The notes under the pieces are model-generated. The model saw only the letters and a program-made list of their open reading frames with translations, did no database searches and was not told where the DNA came from. This document shows, in pieces, positions 53,655-63,700 of a stretch of DNA of 64,000 nucleotides (its first letter is position 1; the number at the start of each line of letters is the position of its first letter). Origin of the DNA: Streptomyces sp. NBC_00376. Lineage in GTDB: Bacteria; Actinomycetota; Actinomycetes; Streptomycetales; Streptomycetaceae. Made by a program: the position numbers and the translations under genes. Location: assembly GCF_036077095.1 (NCBI RefSeq), contig NZ_CP107960.1:5456001-5520000 (forward strand), read 5' to 3'.

Positions 53655-55184
53655 TCAGCGTGCGAGCTCGCAGCGTGCCGCCGTCACCAGGACGCTGTTC
53701 CACAGCGCGACGTTGTCGGTGTGGACGGCCCTGACCCGTTCCTTCTGGAAGATCTCGTTGACCATGAGGTAGAGCATGCTCTTCACCACCGGCGCGTCGT
53801 TCAGCCCGCCTCGGCGGCCGCCGTTGAAGACCTGTCGGTACTCCTTGTTCAGCTTCACCTCCCGTTCCTCACGGTCGAGTTCGAAGAACACGTCCGACGG
53901 CAGGGTGTCCCAGCGGAAGGTGATCGGGTCCTCGCCGTCGAGCTCCGGCAGTTCGTCGCGCAGCGTGCGCCTGAGCTTGGGGTCGATGCCCTTGCCGGCC
54001 GGGAGGACGGCCTTGCGCTGTGGCTCGGTGGCGCGCCGGGCGGCCTCCCGGTACGTGGTCTCCGCCTCCTGGAGGTACGTACCGAAGGCGTGTCCGGCCT
54101 CGTCCGTGGCCTGTTCCAGTCCGCGTGCGAAGGCCGGGGTGACGGTCACGCCGTCCTTCTTCACCGTGAGGCTGAAGACGTCGTTCGGCTCGTTCGGCAG
54201 GTCGACGGCGATCCGGGCGAGGGCGAGGTGCCCCTCCGCGCTGCGCGTGCTGTTCCAGCCGCCCGCCTGGACGAGGCGGTCGTTGCGGTAGATGTAGAAG
54301 CCCTGGCGCTCGGCGAGCGGGCCGATGCCCCGGAAACTGACCAGGGGCGACTTCGGCGGCCAGATGTGAGCGGTCAGTGCCACTTCGCCGACGCCCTCGA
54401 CCGGCGCGGTGTACGTACGGGGGTAACCGGCCCGGCCGGGCACGCGGTAGCCGAAGGGGTCGATGGGCTCGACGCCCCGGTGGTCCAGCTCCTCCTTGGT
54501 CCGTACGTCCTCGACGACGATGTCGATGTTGAAGCCGTCGCGGGCGAGGAAGCGGTGGAGATGGAGCCCGAGATGGGTCTCCAGCTTCTCGATCGCGTCG
54601 TTGAGGAAACGGTCGGCCTGGCCGGTGGTGACGGTGTCGAAGGCGCGGACCCGGTCCCAGCGGACGATCGTGCCGTGCCACTGGATCAGGCCGTCGTAAC
54701 GGTCGACCAGGTCCTGGCAGTAGCCCGGGTCGACGATGTCGCACGTGAAGTCGGCCTGGGCGCGTGCGGTCAGCCAGCGGCGGCCGGTCGACGGGCTGCG
54801 CTTGGTCCGGCTGATGACGGTGAGGGAGTCGGCGTGGGAGAGCGAGGCGGCTTTGAGGCCTGCACCGAAGTGGCCGAGGGCCGTGTCGGAGTACCCCTCG
54901 CGGCCGCCGACCGTCATGGCCGTGTCCAGGGACTCGTCGTCCATGCCGCATCCGTCGTCGATGACGAGGAGGCTGACGAGCCGGTCCTCGTCACGGAGGA
55001 AGCTCACGACGACGTTGCGGGCGCCGGCGTCGATGGAGTTGTCGACGAGGTCCGCGATGGCCGCCTCGAAGCCGTAGCCCTGGTGCGTCAGCGACTCGAC
55101 ATAGCGGGCGGCGGGCGGAAGCCGCTTGCTGCCGGAGGTCGGGATCTCGAACTGCCAGTCGGCCGAAGGCTGGTAGGGCGGCAT
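53655..55184 (-). CDS. MORC/MutL-type GHKL ATPase
   Basis: 509 residues from ATG 55184, preceded by AGGAAG. Residues 42-56 (AIADLVDNSIDAGA), 77-81 (DDGCGM) and 104-114 (GHFGAGLKAAS) are textbook GHKL motifs of the MORC/MutL type. The C-terminal 250 residues contain no recognised nuclease. It is the first gene of the five-gene set running to the intact methyltransferase. In such systems the ATPase is thought to act as a DNA clamp that couples recognition to cleavage. Confidence 0.9.
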   Translation of the reverse strand: MPPYQPSADWQFEIPTSGSKRLPPAARYVESLTHQGYGFEAAIADLVDNSIDAGARNVVVSFLRDEDRLVSLLVIDDGCGMDDESLDTAMTVGGREGYSDTALGHFGAGLKAASLSHADSLTVISRTKRSPSTGRRWLTARAQADFTCDIVDPGYCQDLVDRYDGLIQWHGTIVRWDRVRAFDTVTTGQADRFLNDAIEKLETHLGLHLHRFLARDGFNIDIVVEDVRTKEELDHRGVEPIDPFGYRVPGRAGYPRTYTAPVEGVGEVALTAHIWPPKSPLVSFRGIGPLAERQGFYIYRNDRLVQAGGWNSTRSAEGHLALARIAVDLPNEPNDVFSLTVKKDGVTVTPAFARGLEQATDEAGHAFGTYLQEAETTYREAARRATEPQRKAVLPAGKGIDPKLRRTLRDELPELDGEDPITFRWDTLPSDVFFELDREEREVKLNKEYRQVFNGGRRGGLNDAPVVKSMLYLMVNEIFQKERVRAVHTDNVALWNSVLVTAARCELAR

Positions 55185-55338
55185 GAACACTTCCTAGCGC
55201 ACACGGGGCTGAGAACCTGCGTGGGGAGGTGCGGCCCTGAGATGGGTAGTTGAGATGTGATGATATTGCAAAGGTGGGACAGAGTGGAATCCAGTTGACA
55301 AAGGCGCTGCCGGTGGTCGGCGGGGTCGTTGCTCCGTG

Positions 55339-55833
55339 TCAGGCCCGGGGTGCCGTGCTGCGTACGTAACGGAGTCCCAGCCGCTCGCTCAGCTGGACCT
55401 TCTCTCCCGTGGGGACGAAGCCCGCGCGGGTCAGGACCGTGCGGGAGGCCGTGTTGTCGAGGGCGGCCGATGCGTGGAGGGTGGTCAGGCCATACTCCGC
55501 AGCCGCCAGGGTGCAGAGGTGGAGGACGGTGGCCGTGGCCAGGCCTCGGCGGGTGGCCTTCTCGGCCATGCGGAAGCCCAGGTCGGCGGAGCCGTCCGCG
55601 ACGTCGACCAGGTTGAAGCGGCCCAGCACCTCGCCGTCCGGGGCGACCAGCAGGTGGAAGTGGCAGATACCGGCGGCTTGTTCGGTGAGCAGGGCGGTGA
55701 GGTGGGCGTCGAAGTCGGTGAAGTAGGCGTCGCCCCGGTCCGGGATGGATTCGGCGAAGTACGTGCGGTTCTCCTGCTCGAAGGCGAGCAGGGCGGGCGC
55801 GTGGTCGGGGCGGAGGCGCTGGAGTTCGGGCAT
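55339..55833 (-). CDS. GNAT N-acetyltransferase
   Basis: 164 residues starting MPELQRLRPDH. It has the GNAT order: DADAYFTDFD-like acceptor loop (here GDAYFTDFDAHL), EVLGRFNLVDV, then EKATRRGLATATVLHL for acetyl-CoA binding and ALDNTASRTVLTRAGFVPTG. Similar to ribosomal-protein or antibiotic acetyltransferases of the RimJ type. A partial second copy of its start and upstream DNA lies at 60434-60541. Confidence 0.9.
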   Translation of the reverse strand: MPELQRLRPDHAPALLAFEQENRTYFAESIPDRGDAYFTDFDAHLTALLTEQAAGICHFHLLVAPDGEVLGRFNLVDVADGSADLGFRMAEKATRRGLATATVLHLCTLAAAEYGLTTLHASAALDNTASRTVLTRAGFVPTGEKVQLSERLGLRYVRSTAPRA

Positions 55834-55910
55834 GGGGCAACCCTATGGATTTCGGGCCGGGGGTGGATTTCTTTTGTTGGCGGGGCTCCGGGAGGGGCGA
55901 TGGTCACCAT
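55799..55910. repeat. Duplicated segment, copy A (GNAT start and upstream DNA)
   Basis: About 110 bp closely matching 60434-60541, covering the first 11 codons of the GNAT gene and about 77 bp before them. Differences are a few substitutions and a 2-base indel. Confidence 0.85.
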
Positions 55911-55923
55911 GCTCATCCTCCCC

Positions 55924-55958
55924 GCGGCGGCGGCAGCGCAAGCTGCTGCCGCCGCCGC
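55924..55958 (-). terminator. Terminator-like hairpin downstream of the secreted-protein operon
   Basis: Perfect 13-bp arms (55924-55936 and 55946-55958) with a 9-base centre that can pair further. It lies about 195 bp beyond the stop at 56153. The rest of 55834-56152 shows no gene. Confidence 0.6.
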
Positions 55959-56152
55959 ATCAGCGTGCGTTGGTCGCCCCTGTGCATCTGTGCAGGCACG
56001 CCACTTCGCGCAGGCAGCCGCGTGTTCTGCGCCTGCCGGACCAAGGGCGACGCCGCAGTGTTTCCACAACTCCTCGTCCGTTTGCGGTGGAGCAGGGGCT
56101 GACCTCACCCGCTTCCGGGTACCGACAGCACCTGCGCCCTGCCGCGGGCCGA

Positions 56153-57157
56153 CTACTCGCTGATCGCTTGGGCGGGGGTGCCGCAGCCGTGCCGCTCGGC
56201 TGACCGTGCGGCGAAGGAGAGGAGCGCCCGACGCTCCCCGGCGCCGGCTGTGGCGTGGGAGTCGACGGGTTCCAGCGTGTACAGGGCCGTGCCGGTGGGA
56301 CATGACGCGGTGGTCCAGGACTTGCCTTCGTTGCTGCCTGACGTGCCGACGTAATCGTCAGGGCTGCGGAAGGGATTGCGACGGGGGGCGTTCGTGTAGG
56401 GGCCGTAGTAGGCAGCCAGACGGAATGTGGAAACGCCTGCGGCATTGGCTGTGAGGCATTGCTCGATCGGCGCCGCGGTGTCTGCCGCAGACTCGTACGA
56501 GGGCGAGTTGATGCCCTGACAGGTGCCTGTCGCAGTTCCGGCCTTCGTCAGGTCCTTGAACGCGTCAGACGGCGCGCTGTGCACCTTCGAGGAGTCGTGC
56601 TGCGCACACCCCTGTTCCTTCGCCGCAGCATCGAGGGCTCGGGTGACCAGAACGGCCATTCCGTCCCGCCGATCCTGCGTACTGCCTGCGGACTCGGCCC
56701 GGGTGGCGGTCAGGTTGAGTACCAGATCATTGTCCGCCCCCTTGCCGCAGGGCAGAAAGGCGGTGGCGTACGGCCCCGCACTGGTTCCCGCGGACACCAG
56801 TGCCGGCCAGCCCCTGCCCACTGGAACCAGCATCTCGGCGGGGTGCTTGGTGAGGAACATGTCTGAGTTCGTCTTGATCCACTCTGCGTCCCTGCCACGC
56901 TGAACGGATATCGCCACACGGACCTTGGTGCCACCGGGGTCGTAGGCCAAGCACCCCGCGCCGCCGGACTTCTTGCCGCTCACCCGGTCCGCGCCCAGCA
57001 CCTTCTGCACCTCGGAGGCATCGACCATGCCTCGGCACGCGTCGTCCAGCGCACGTGTGTCACGCCAGTCGTCGTAGGTTCCGGTGGCGTAGACGATGCT
57101 GCCTCCGGCCGCGAGAACGGCAGCTGCCGTTGCGGCAGCGATGACGGACTTCTTCAT
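56153..57157 (-). CDS. Secreted or membrane-anchored protein, hypothetical
   Basis: 334 residues from ATG 57157, whose last base is the first base of the preceding gene's stop (TGATG). Residues 5-25 are a hydrophobic signal/anchor segment (SVIAAATAAAVLAAGGSIVY). The mature part has several cysteines (RGMVDA region, CLAYDPGG, FLPCGKG, QGCAQHD, TGTCQG and others) likely forming disulphides, so it acts outside the cytosol. No family recognised. Last of a three-gene operon with two WXG-like proteins. Confidence 0.72.
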   Translation of the reverse strand: MKKSVIAAATAAAVLAAGGSIVYATGTYDDWRDTRALDDACRGMVDASEVQKVLGADRVSGKKSGGAGCLAYDPGGTKVRVAISVQRGRDAEWIKTNSDMFLTKHPAEMLVPVGRGWPALVSAGTSAGPYATAFLPCGKGADNDLVLNLTATRAESAGSTQDRRDGMAVLVTRALDAAAKEQGCAQHDSSKVHSAPSDAFKDLTKAGTATGTCQGINSPSYESAADTAAPIEQCLTANAAGVSTFRLAAYYGPYTNAPRRNPFRSPDDYVGTSGSNEGKSWTTASCPTGTALYTLEPVDSHATAGAGERRALLSFAARSAERHGCGTPAQAISE

Positions 57158-59484
57158 CAGGACAGTCCCCGATGCAGATCGGCAAGGGCTTGGTTGCGGG
57201 CTGAGCCGTAGTGCAGGTTCATTTGGTCCTGCAGGTAGATGGCGCGAGAGTCCGTCGTGTAGTCCATGCCGCGCGTCTTCTCCCACTGCTGGACCAGGTC
57301 GAGGGCTCCTTGCGACTTGGCGCCCATATCCGCGGCCACCTTGACATTGGCGACCTGGTCTGCCTCTGCCTTCACATCCTTGGACCATTCATAGGTGGCG
57401 GCGTCCACCATGCGCTGTGCGGCGTCCCCGATATTGGGGATGATCGTCAGGGGCGCACCCGCTGCGTGGTAGGAGTACCGAGCCACGTCGTCCGCCCATG
57501 CCTTGCGGGCGTCGCGGTCGTCGAGGATGACATCGGCTCCGATGGCGTTGAAGACGCCGGATCCCATGCCTACATCGGCGACCCGATTCTCCCAGTCCTT
57601 GTTGTCGCTGTACGTCGCGTCGGCACCGGCGAGTGCCGCGGCGGCCTGCGCGCGTTCGGCGTCGTAAAGATTGGCGAAGTTTTGCGGGTTGTCGGAGACG
57701 CCCCGCAGCACCCGGGTCAGGGAGTCCTGGGAGACGTTGAGGTGACCGCCGTTGGCATCCTCGAAGACAGAGCCGCCTTCCGGATACTTGTAACGGGGGT
57801 CGTGCGTGAGGGTGTTGTGGGTGTCCGGAGCGTAATCCACCAGGGCTCGGGCGATGGGGTCGCGCAGGTTGGCGTCGATGCTGTCGCCCTTCGTGTCCTG
57901 GTCGAGGAGATTCACGGTCGACTGCATGATGCGTGCTTCGGCCGCGCTGTGCTTGCCATCGCTCGGCTGGGATGTGTCGCCGGCGGGATGGCCGGTGGCT
58001 CCTGCCTCGATTGCGGCACCGAGCCCGGTGCGGTTGTCGCCGTCAGTGACATCAGAAGCGTCCATCTCTATCTCGCCGCGCCACACAGTGGTGTTGGTGA
58101 CGTTCCAGTCTCGATCCTTGAGGAGGTAGTCGAGGCGGTCGTCACTGCCGTCGCCGGAGTGGGGGTCGAGATAGCCGGTGGACGTTTCGGGGTCGCGGCC
58201 CATGATGCCGAGGGCGGCGTCCACCGGGTCGTTCGCGAACCAGGACTTTCCGCCGGCGTCATCGAAGTTGCCGTACAGGTCCCAGACGTCCTTGTCGTGC
58301 TTCTCCGCGGAGATCATGTCGTCCGTGACGTCCGCCATGAACTGTGCGGACGGCTGGTCGCTACCCTGTTCCATCAAGGTCATGAAACTCTGGTAGCCCC
58401 GTACTTGCTGCCCATGGCCCTTGGCGACGGTGTTGGTGTTGTTCGCCGCGGCGTCCAGGTCGTACTTCTCCATCCCCGCCGTCTTCAGCCCGTCGCGCCA
58501 TTCGTTGTAGAACGACGCATCCGAAGTCTTCTTCCATTCCGAGAAGGCTTCCTGGTATGCCTTGGATCCGTACGTGAGCTGCTTACCGTCCGGTCCCTTG
58601 AAATCAGGAACGCGGGTCGCACCGGACACCGTGTTGGCCAGCCCCTGCTCCAGGCCGAGGTATTGCGTCTTGTTCTTGGTGTCGTCGTGGTATGCGAGAT
58701 CGTTGAACCGGTTGGACAACTCAAGGGTTTTCTCAGGGCCCAGAGAGTCGAGGAGCGTCTGGCTGAATACCTTGTCGTGCGCGTTGTCCCGGAAGAACCG
58801 GTCCATTTCGGCCCGCTCTTCAGCTGTCAGCTTCTCGCCGTCGAGCAACCTGTCCGCGTAGTTCTTGGCCTCGCGAGCCTCGTACACCTCGATGTCGCCC
58901 AGCGCCGAGCCATTGAACGTGTGGCCCCCCAGAGGGTAGAGCGCGCGCTCGACCCAACTCTTGATGCCGGCCGCCTCCTGGAGGGCCAGTTTGACGCCTT
59001 GGTCGGCGTCGTCGACCGCCCGCACGGCCTCTTTGATCGCCTTCGTCCAGGCAGCCTCGGAAGCCTTGGCCTGCGACACGTACTTGGGGTAGTCGTCGTC
59101 GTGCCGCATCGGAGTGAGCTTGCTGAAGTCATAGACAGCCTCCCCCTTGCTGTTGACGGACATTTCGTCCGCCTTCGCCTCCTCCACCACCTTTTTGACG
59201 TGGCCGATCAGTGTGGAAAACTGCTGATGCGCGTCCCGTAGGAGCGACGCGATGGCGCGGGCCTCCGTCTGCCCGTTCTTGAACTGCTTGCGCGTATTCG
59301 AGAACTGCCCTGTTGCTGCGTCGGCGCTTTCGCCCACCCACGTGCCGTCTTTGGGAAACGACTCCACCTTTGCGGCGTAAAGGGTCTCGAGTTCCTCGAA
59401 ACCGCCGGCCATGCCGTCCCAGTCCTTGGCCGCCGCGGTCAGCGCATCGATCCTGATGGTGACCACGTCCTGATAGCCGAGCAT
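57157..59484 (-). CDS. Large WXG/ESX-like helical protein (DUF6571-like)
   Basis: 775 residues from ATG 59484. The first 100 residues are helical, of WXG100 type, with WVGESADAATGQF providing a WxG turn and flanking helices. The rest is alpha-rich with many aromatic/acidic segments (VWDLYGNFDDAGGKSWFAND, ANDPVDAALGIMGRDP). No signal peptide, which fits export through a type VII-like route. Similar long proteins are found in actinomycetes as DUF6571-type, function unknown. Flanked by a shorter helical protein gene and a secreted protein gene. Confidence 0.75.
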   Translation of the reverse strand: MLGYQDVVTIRIDALTAAAKDWDGMAGGFEELETLYAAKVESFPKDGTWVGESADAATGQFSNTRKQFKNGQTEARAIASLLRDAHQQFSTLIGHVKKVVEEAKADEMSVNSKGEAVYDFSKLTPMRHDDDYPKYVSQAKASEAAWTKAIKEAVRAVDDADQGVKLALQEAAGIKSWVERALYPLGGHTFNGSALGDIEVYEAREAKNYADRLLDGEKLTAEERAEMDRFFRDNAHDKVFSQTLLDSLGPEKTLELSNRFNDLAYHDDTKNKTQYLGLEQGLANTVSGATRVPDFKGPDGKQLTYGSKAYQEAFSEWKKTSDASFYNEWRDGLKTAGMEKYDLDAAANNTNTVAKGHGQQVRGYQSFMTLMEQGSDQPSAQFMADVTDDMISAEKHDKDVWDLYGNFDDAGGKSWFANDPVDAALGIMGRDPETSTGYLDPHSGDGSDDRLDYLLKDRDWNVTNTTVWRGEIEMDASDVTDGDNRTGLGAAIEAGATGHPAGDTSQPSDGKHSAAEARIMQSTVNLLDQDTKGDSIDANLRDPIARALVDYAPDTHNTLTHDPRYKYPEGGSVFEDANGGHLNVSQDSLTRVLRGVSDNPQNFANLYDAERAQAAAALAGADATYSDNKDWENRVADVGMGSGVFNAIGADVILDDRDARKAWADDVARYSYHAAGAPLTIIPNIGDAAQRMVDAATYEWSKDVKAEADQVANVKVAADMGAKSQGALDLVQQWEKTRGMDYTTDSRAIYLQDQMNLHYGSARNQALADLHRGLS

Positions 59485-59499
59485 GCTTGTTCCCCGTTC

Positions 59500-59940
59500 C
59501 TAGACTTCGCGCCGGGGGGCGGGCCCGGCATCGATCCCCGCTACCCCGCTCCTGACGTCGTAGTCGACGTACTGGAGGTCCTTGTGGGCCCCCTCCAGAT
59601 CCCCCTGGTCCTTCGCCAAACGCGCCTTGAGGTCCCTGACCTGCAACTCCCATTCCGCGTGCGCGTCCTTGAGGCCGGTACCGGTGTCCCAGCCCGAGAA
59701 CTCTCGCACCGCGGAGGACGAGGACTCATCGGCGTGGCGGCCTGCTTTGTCCGTCCCCGGCCGTATGGATTCTCGCAAGGCCTTGACCGCGATTTTTTTG
59801 CCCGGCTGGTTCGTCTTCAGGTCTGCCGCGTCCCCGCTGCCGCCTCCACCGCCTGCGGCGGGAGCGCTGTCCAGACTCATGCCCTCCTGCCGACGGGCCC
59901 GCGCATCGGCCTTCAGTTGATCCCACTCGTCCCACACCAT
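59500..59940 (-). CDS. Small helical protein, first gene of the WXG-like operon
   Basis: 146 residues from ATG 59940 (MVWDEWDQLKADARARRQ). A flexible glycine-rich stretch (AAGGGGGSGDAADL) links to a predicted coiled coil around WELQVRDLKARLAKDQGDLE. No signal peptide. Starts a three-gene operon with 15 bp to the next gene. It looks like an ESX-type partner or chaperone of the 775-residue protein, by position and size only. Confidence 0.7.
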   Translation of the reverse strand: MVWDEWDQLKADARARRQEGMSLDSAPAAGGGGGSGDAADLKTNQPGKKIAVKALRESIRPGTDKAGRHADESSSSAVREFSGWDTGTGLKDAHAEWELQVRDLKARLAKDQGDLEGAHKDLQYVDYDVRSGVAGIDAGPAPRREV

Positions 59941-60723
59941 CTCAGGGACTCCCCCCGTAGTTGCTGTATTCGTGCGGCCACGCCGTATGCCTCGGTCCCA
60001 GTGGTGCTTCCGGCTGTGCGGAGCCCGGCGCGGCGACGCATCGCTGTCTGCTCGGCACCCCGACGACAGGGATCGCATCCGTGATTGCGGCAGAGGCAAT
60101 ACCCCTCAAGAATCCGCCGGGTTGCGGTGTGGGCAGAGCACGAGCCGTGATCCTGTGCGGAGTGGCCCTAGATCCCTCCAACCGCCTCAGGGGATCGTCC
60201 ACCCGCATCTTGAAGGTCACCAACGTCTCGTCCTCAACGTGCAGCCAGTTCCTCGGCAACTGTCCCTAGTTGCCCACTGGCAGCGCACCTGACCTCTTCA
60301 TTCGTAACAGAAGCAACTCGGACAAGGTAGCCGCGATCTTGTCTCTGCACGGAATCGTGACGCTTCTTCCGAGGTGGTGTGCCGTGGCGGTGCCACTGCC
60401 CGGCCTCTGATCGCCCCGCCTGGGGCACATCGTGCGTGGTCGGGGCGGAGGCGCTGGAGTTCGGGCATGGGGCAACCATATGGATTTCGGGCCGTCGGGT
60501 GGATCTCTTTTGTCGGCAGGCCGCGGGAGGGGCGGTGGCCGCGTGGCCCTCGGGGGTGTGCGCTTCCGTTTTCCCGTTCGCGCAGCGAGGGTGCCCGTTG
60601 AGGCAAGTCCGGTTACAGATAACGGAGTTGGTCTTCCGCAGGGCCTTCCGGGCTTCGTATGTTTCTCCTTGGTGTGTTGGCCGAAACGGTGGGGTACGCG
60701 GCAGCGACGGGCCGGGAGGGCGG
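59941..60723. other. Intergenic region carrying a relic of the GNAT gene
   Basis: About 780 bp without a supportable gene. The centre (60434-60541) is copy B of the GNAT start and upstream DNA; its frame runs out into unrelated sequence after 11 codons. It must also contain the promoter of the WXG-like operon (leftward) and that of the large gene at 60724 (rightward). Confidence 0.7.
60434..60541. repeat. Duplicated segment, copy B
   Basis: Partner of 55799-55910, in the same orientation, 4.6 kb away. Confidence 0.85.
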
Positions 60724-63700
60724 ATGAAGGCGGTTCCGGAGAAGGACCCCGCCTCCGCTTCCGACGGCAGAGGTACCCCCCATCGCGAGAACGTGACACT
60801 CAAGCCCGAAGTGTCACGTTCCCAAACGCCCCCATCCCACCGCCCGCCGGCCGACCGCCCGGCCCCCGACCCCCGCAGCGTGCAACGCCTGCAACGCGCG
60901 GCGGGCAACAGGGCCGTCTCCCGCCTGGTCGCCCAGCGCTACACGGCCCCGGTGAAACCGTCCCCCGCCCAGGCCCCCGGCTTCCGCAAGGTCAAGGCGG
61001 ACGTGGCGGCCAAGAAGGTCCACCTGGCCGCACACGCCCCCGCCGCCGCCGAGTCCAAGTCAGCACAGGACGCGGCCGTCGCACCCCCCGACGACAAGGA
61101 GGCCCAGGGCAAGGCGGCCAACGCCGAGAAGATGAACGCCGCGAAGCCCGGCGAGTTCAACAAGCAGGCGTTCATCGACGCGGTGAACAAGGCCATCGAC
61201 GCCCAGGCCCCGAAGAACCTCGACCAGGCCGACAAGTTCTCCAAGTCCGGCAAGGCCGACCAGATCAAGGACGAGGTCGACGGGAAGGTCAAGGACGGGA
61301 AGGACTCCTCGGCCAAGGACATCGACACGGCCACCAAGGCCCCACCGGACACCTCGGCGGCCAAGGACAAACCCGTCACCCCGATGACCCCCGACCAGGC
61401 ACCCGCCAACCCCGGCGCCCCCTCCGCCGCAGACGCCATCCCCGCCCATCAGCCGGCCTCGGTCACGGACTTCTCCGAAGGCCCGGCCGCCAACGACCAG
61501 GCGATGGCGGACGCCGAGGTCACCGAGGACCAGCTGGCCAAGGGCAACGAGCCCGAGTTCGATCAGGCCCTGTCCACGAAGAAGACCGCGGAAGCAGACT
61601 CCGCGAAGGCCCCCGCCAAGGGCAAGGCCGCCGAGGCCCAGCAACTGAGCACCGCCAAGGCCGGAGCGGCGGCCTCCGGCGCCCAGGCCATGAACGCCCT
61701 CACCGCGACCAGGACCTCGGCGGGCAAACAGGTCGACGGCGGCAAGGGCGAGACGAAGTCCAAGGACGAGAAGAAGCGCGCCGAGGTCACCGCCAAGCTC
61801 CAGAAGGTCTACGACGGAACGAAGAAGGACGTCGAGGCCACCCTGTCCGGGCTCGACAAGAAGGTCGACGAGGCGTTCGCCTCGGGCGAGAAGGCGGCCC
61901 GCGACGCGTTCACCGCCGACCACAAGCGCCGCATGAAGAAGTACAAGGACAAGCGCTACTCAGGCATGTTCGGCCCCGCGAAGTGGGCCAAGGACAAGCT
62001 GATGGGCATGCCGAAGGAGGCCAACGACCTCTTCCAGGAAGCCCGCAAGCTCTACGTCTCCCAGATGCAGACGGTCATCTCGTCCGTCGCCGACATCATC
62101 GGCACCGAACTGGGCAAGGCCAAGGCCCGCATAGCCAAGGGCCGCACCGAGCTGAAGGCCGAGGTGGACAAACTCCCCGCAGACCTAAGCGAGTTCGGCC
62201 AGGAAGCCGCCACCGACTTCGCGGGCAAGTTCGACGACCTGGAAGCCACGGTCAACGAGAAGTCCGAGCAGCTCGTCCAGGACCTCGCCCAGAAATACAC
62301 CGCTGCCCTGAACAAGGTCGACGAGGAGATCAAGAAGCTCCAGGAGGCCAACAAGGGCCTGGTCGACAAGGCGAAGGACGCGATCGTCGGCGTCATCAAG
62401 ACGATCAACGAACTGAAGAACCTCCTCCTCGGCATCCTCGCCAAGGCCGCCTCCGCCATCATGAAGATCATCAAGGACCCCATCGGGTTCCTCGGCAACC
62501 TCGTCAAGGCAGTAGGCGCCGGCCTCAACCTCTTCATCACCAACATCGCCGAGCACCTCAAGACCGGCGTCGTCTCCTGGCTGCTGGGCACCGCGGTCAA
62601 GGCCGGCCTGGAACTCCCCCAGAAGTTCGACCTCAAGGGCATCATCCAGCTCATCGGCTCCCTCCTCGGCCTGACCTGGGCCAACATCCGCGCCCGCATC
62701 ACCCGCAAGGGCATCCCCGACCAGGCCATGACCGCCGTCGAGTCCTCCGTCCCCGTCGCAAAGAAACTCGCGACGGAAGGCCCCGCAGGCGCCGTCAAGG
62801 AAATCGAGTCCGAGGCCGGCGACCTCAAGGCCACCATCCTCGAAAAACTCACCAGCTACCTGATCCCCACCGTCATCATCGCCGGGATCACCTGGATCAT
62901 CTCCCTCCTCAACCCCGCCTCCGCCTTCGTCCGCGCGGTCAAGGGAATCATCGACATCGTCACGTTCATCGTGAACCAGGGCGCCCAGATCGTGGAGTTC
63001 GTCAACGCCGTCCTGGACGCGGTCATCGCCATCGCCAACGGCGGCGCCGCGGGCGTCCCGAAGATGGTCGAGGCCGCCCTCGCGGCCTGCGTGCCGTTGC
63101 TGATCGGCTTTCTTGCCTCGCTTCTCGGGATCGGATCCCTCGCCAACAAGGTCAAATCCGTCTTCCACGCCGTCGCCAGGCCCGTCAACCGCGCCATCGA
63201 CAAAATCGTCAACTTCATCGCCAAGAGGGGGAAGGCGCTGTGGCGCAAGCTCCAGAACAAATTCCCCGGAAAGTCGAATAATAAGAAAAAGGTGGGTGAG
63301 GGGGATTCCGGGAAGTCGGAAGACGGCAAGAAACGGCAGGCCATAGCAGCCGCCGACCGTCTCCTTTCATCGAAGCCGCCTCTCGAATCCGTTCCGGCCC
63401 GCCTCGCCCCCATATCGGGAAGCCACGGAGTTCCGCTCCGGCTGATCAAAGAATCCACGAACGCCGACGGCACTCACGTCCACGTGCAGGCCATCAAGAC
63501 CAATACGCACATCCTCCCGCCCGAGCCTGTCTACGACCCCGGCGCGTACTCGGATGTCGAGCTGTGGGAACACGCGCAGAAGGGTATTCGGCTCAAGGGG
63601 CAGAAGGGTGCGGAAGGCCGCGCAAACCGCGATGCGGCCAGAGCGGAGCTGGCTCGGCGCATAGGCGGCGCGGCAGACAAGGATCTCGTCGGCCATCTCG

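Noticed and set aside
51469..53772. 767-codon open frame on the + strand
   Set aside because: Antisense to the Z1-domain gene, whose motifs are clear; the antisense frame is Val/Gly/Ala/Arg-rich.
60432..63281. 949-codon open frame on the + strand
   Set aside because: Another frame of the large polymorphic-toxin-like gene; the frame starting at 60724 has a ribosome site, normal composition, helical and hydrophobic segments, and runs to the window end.
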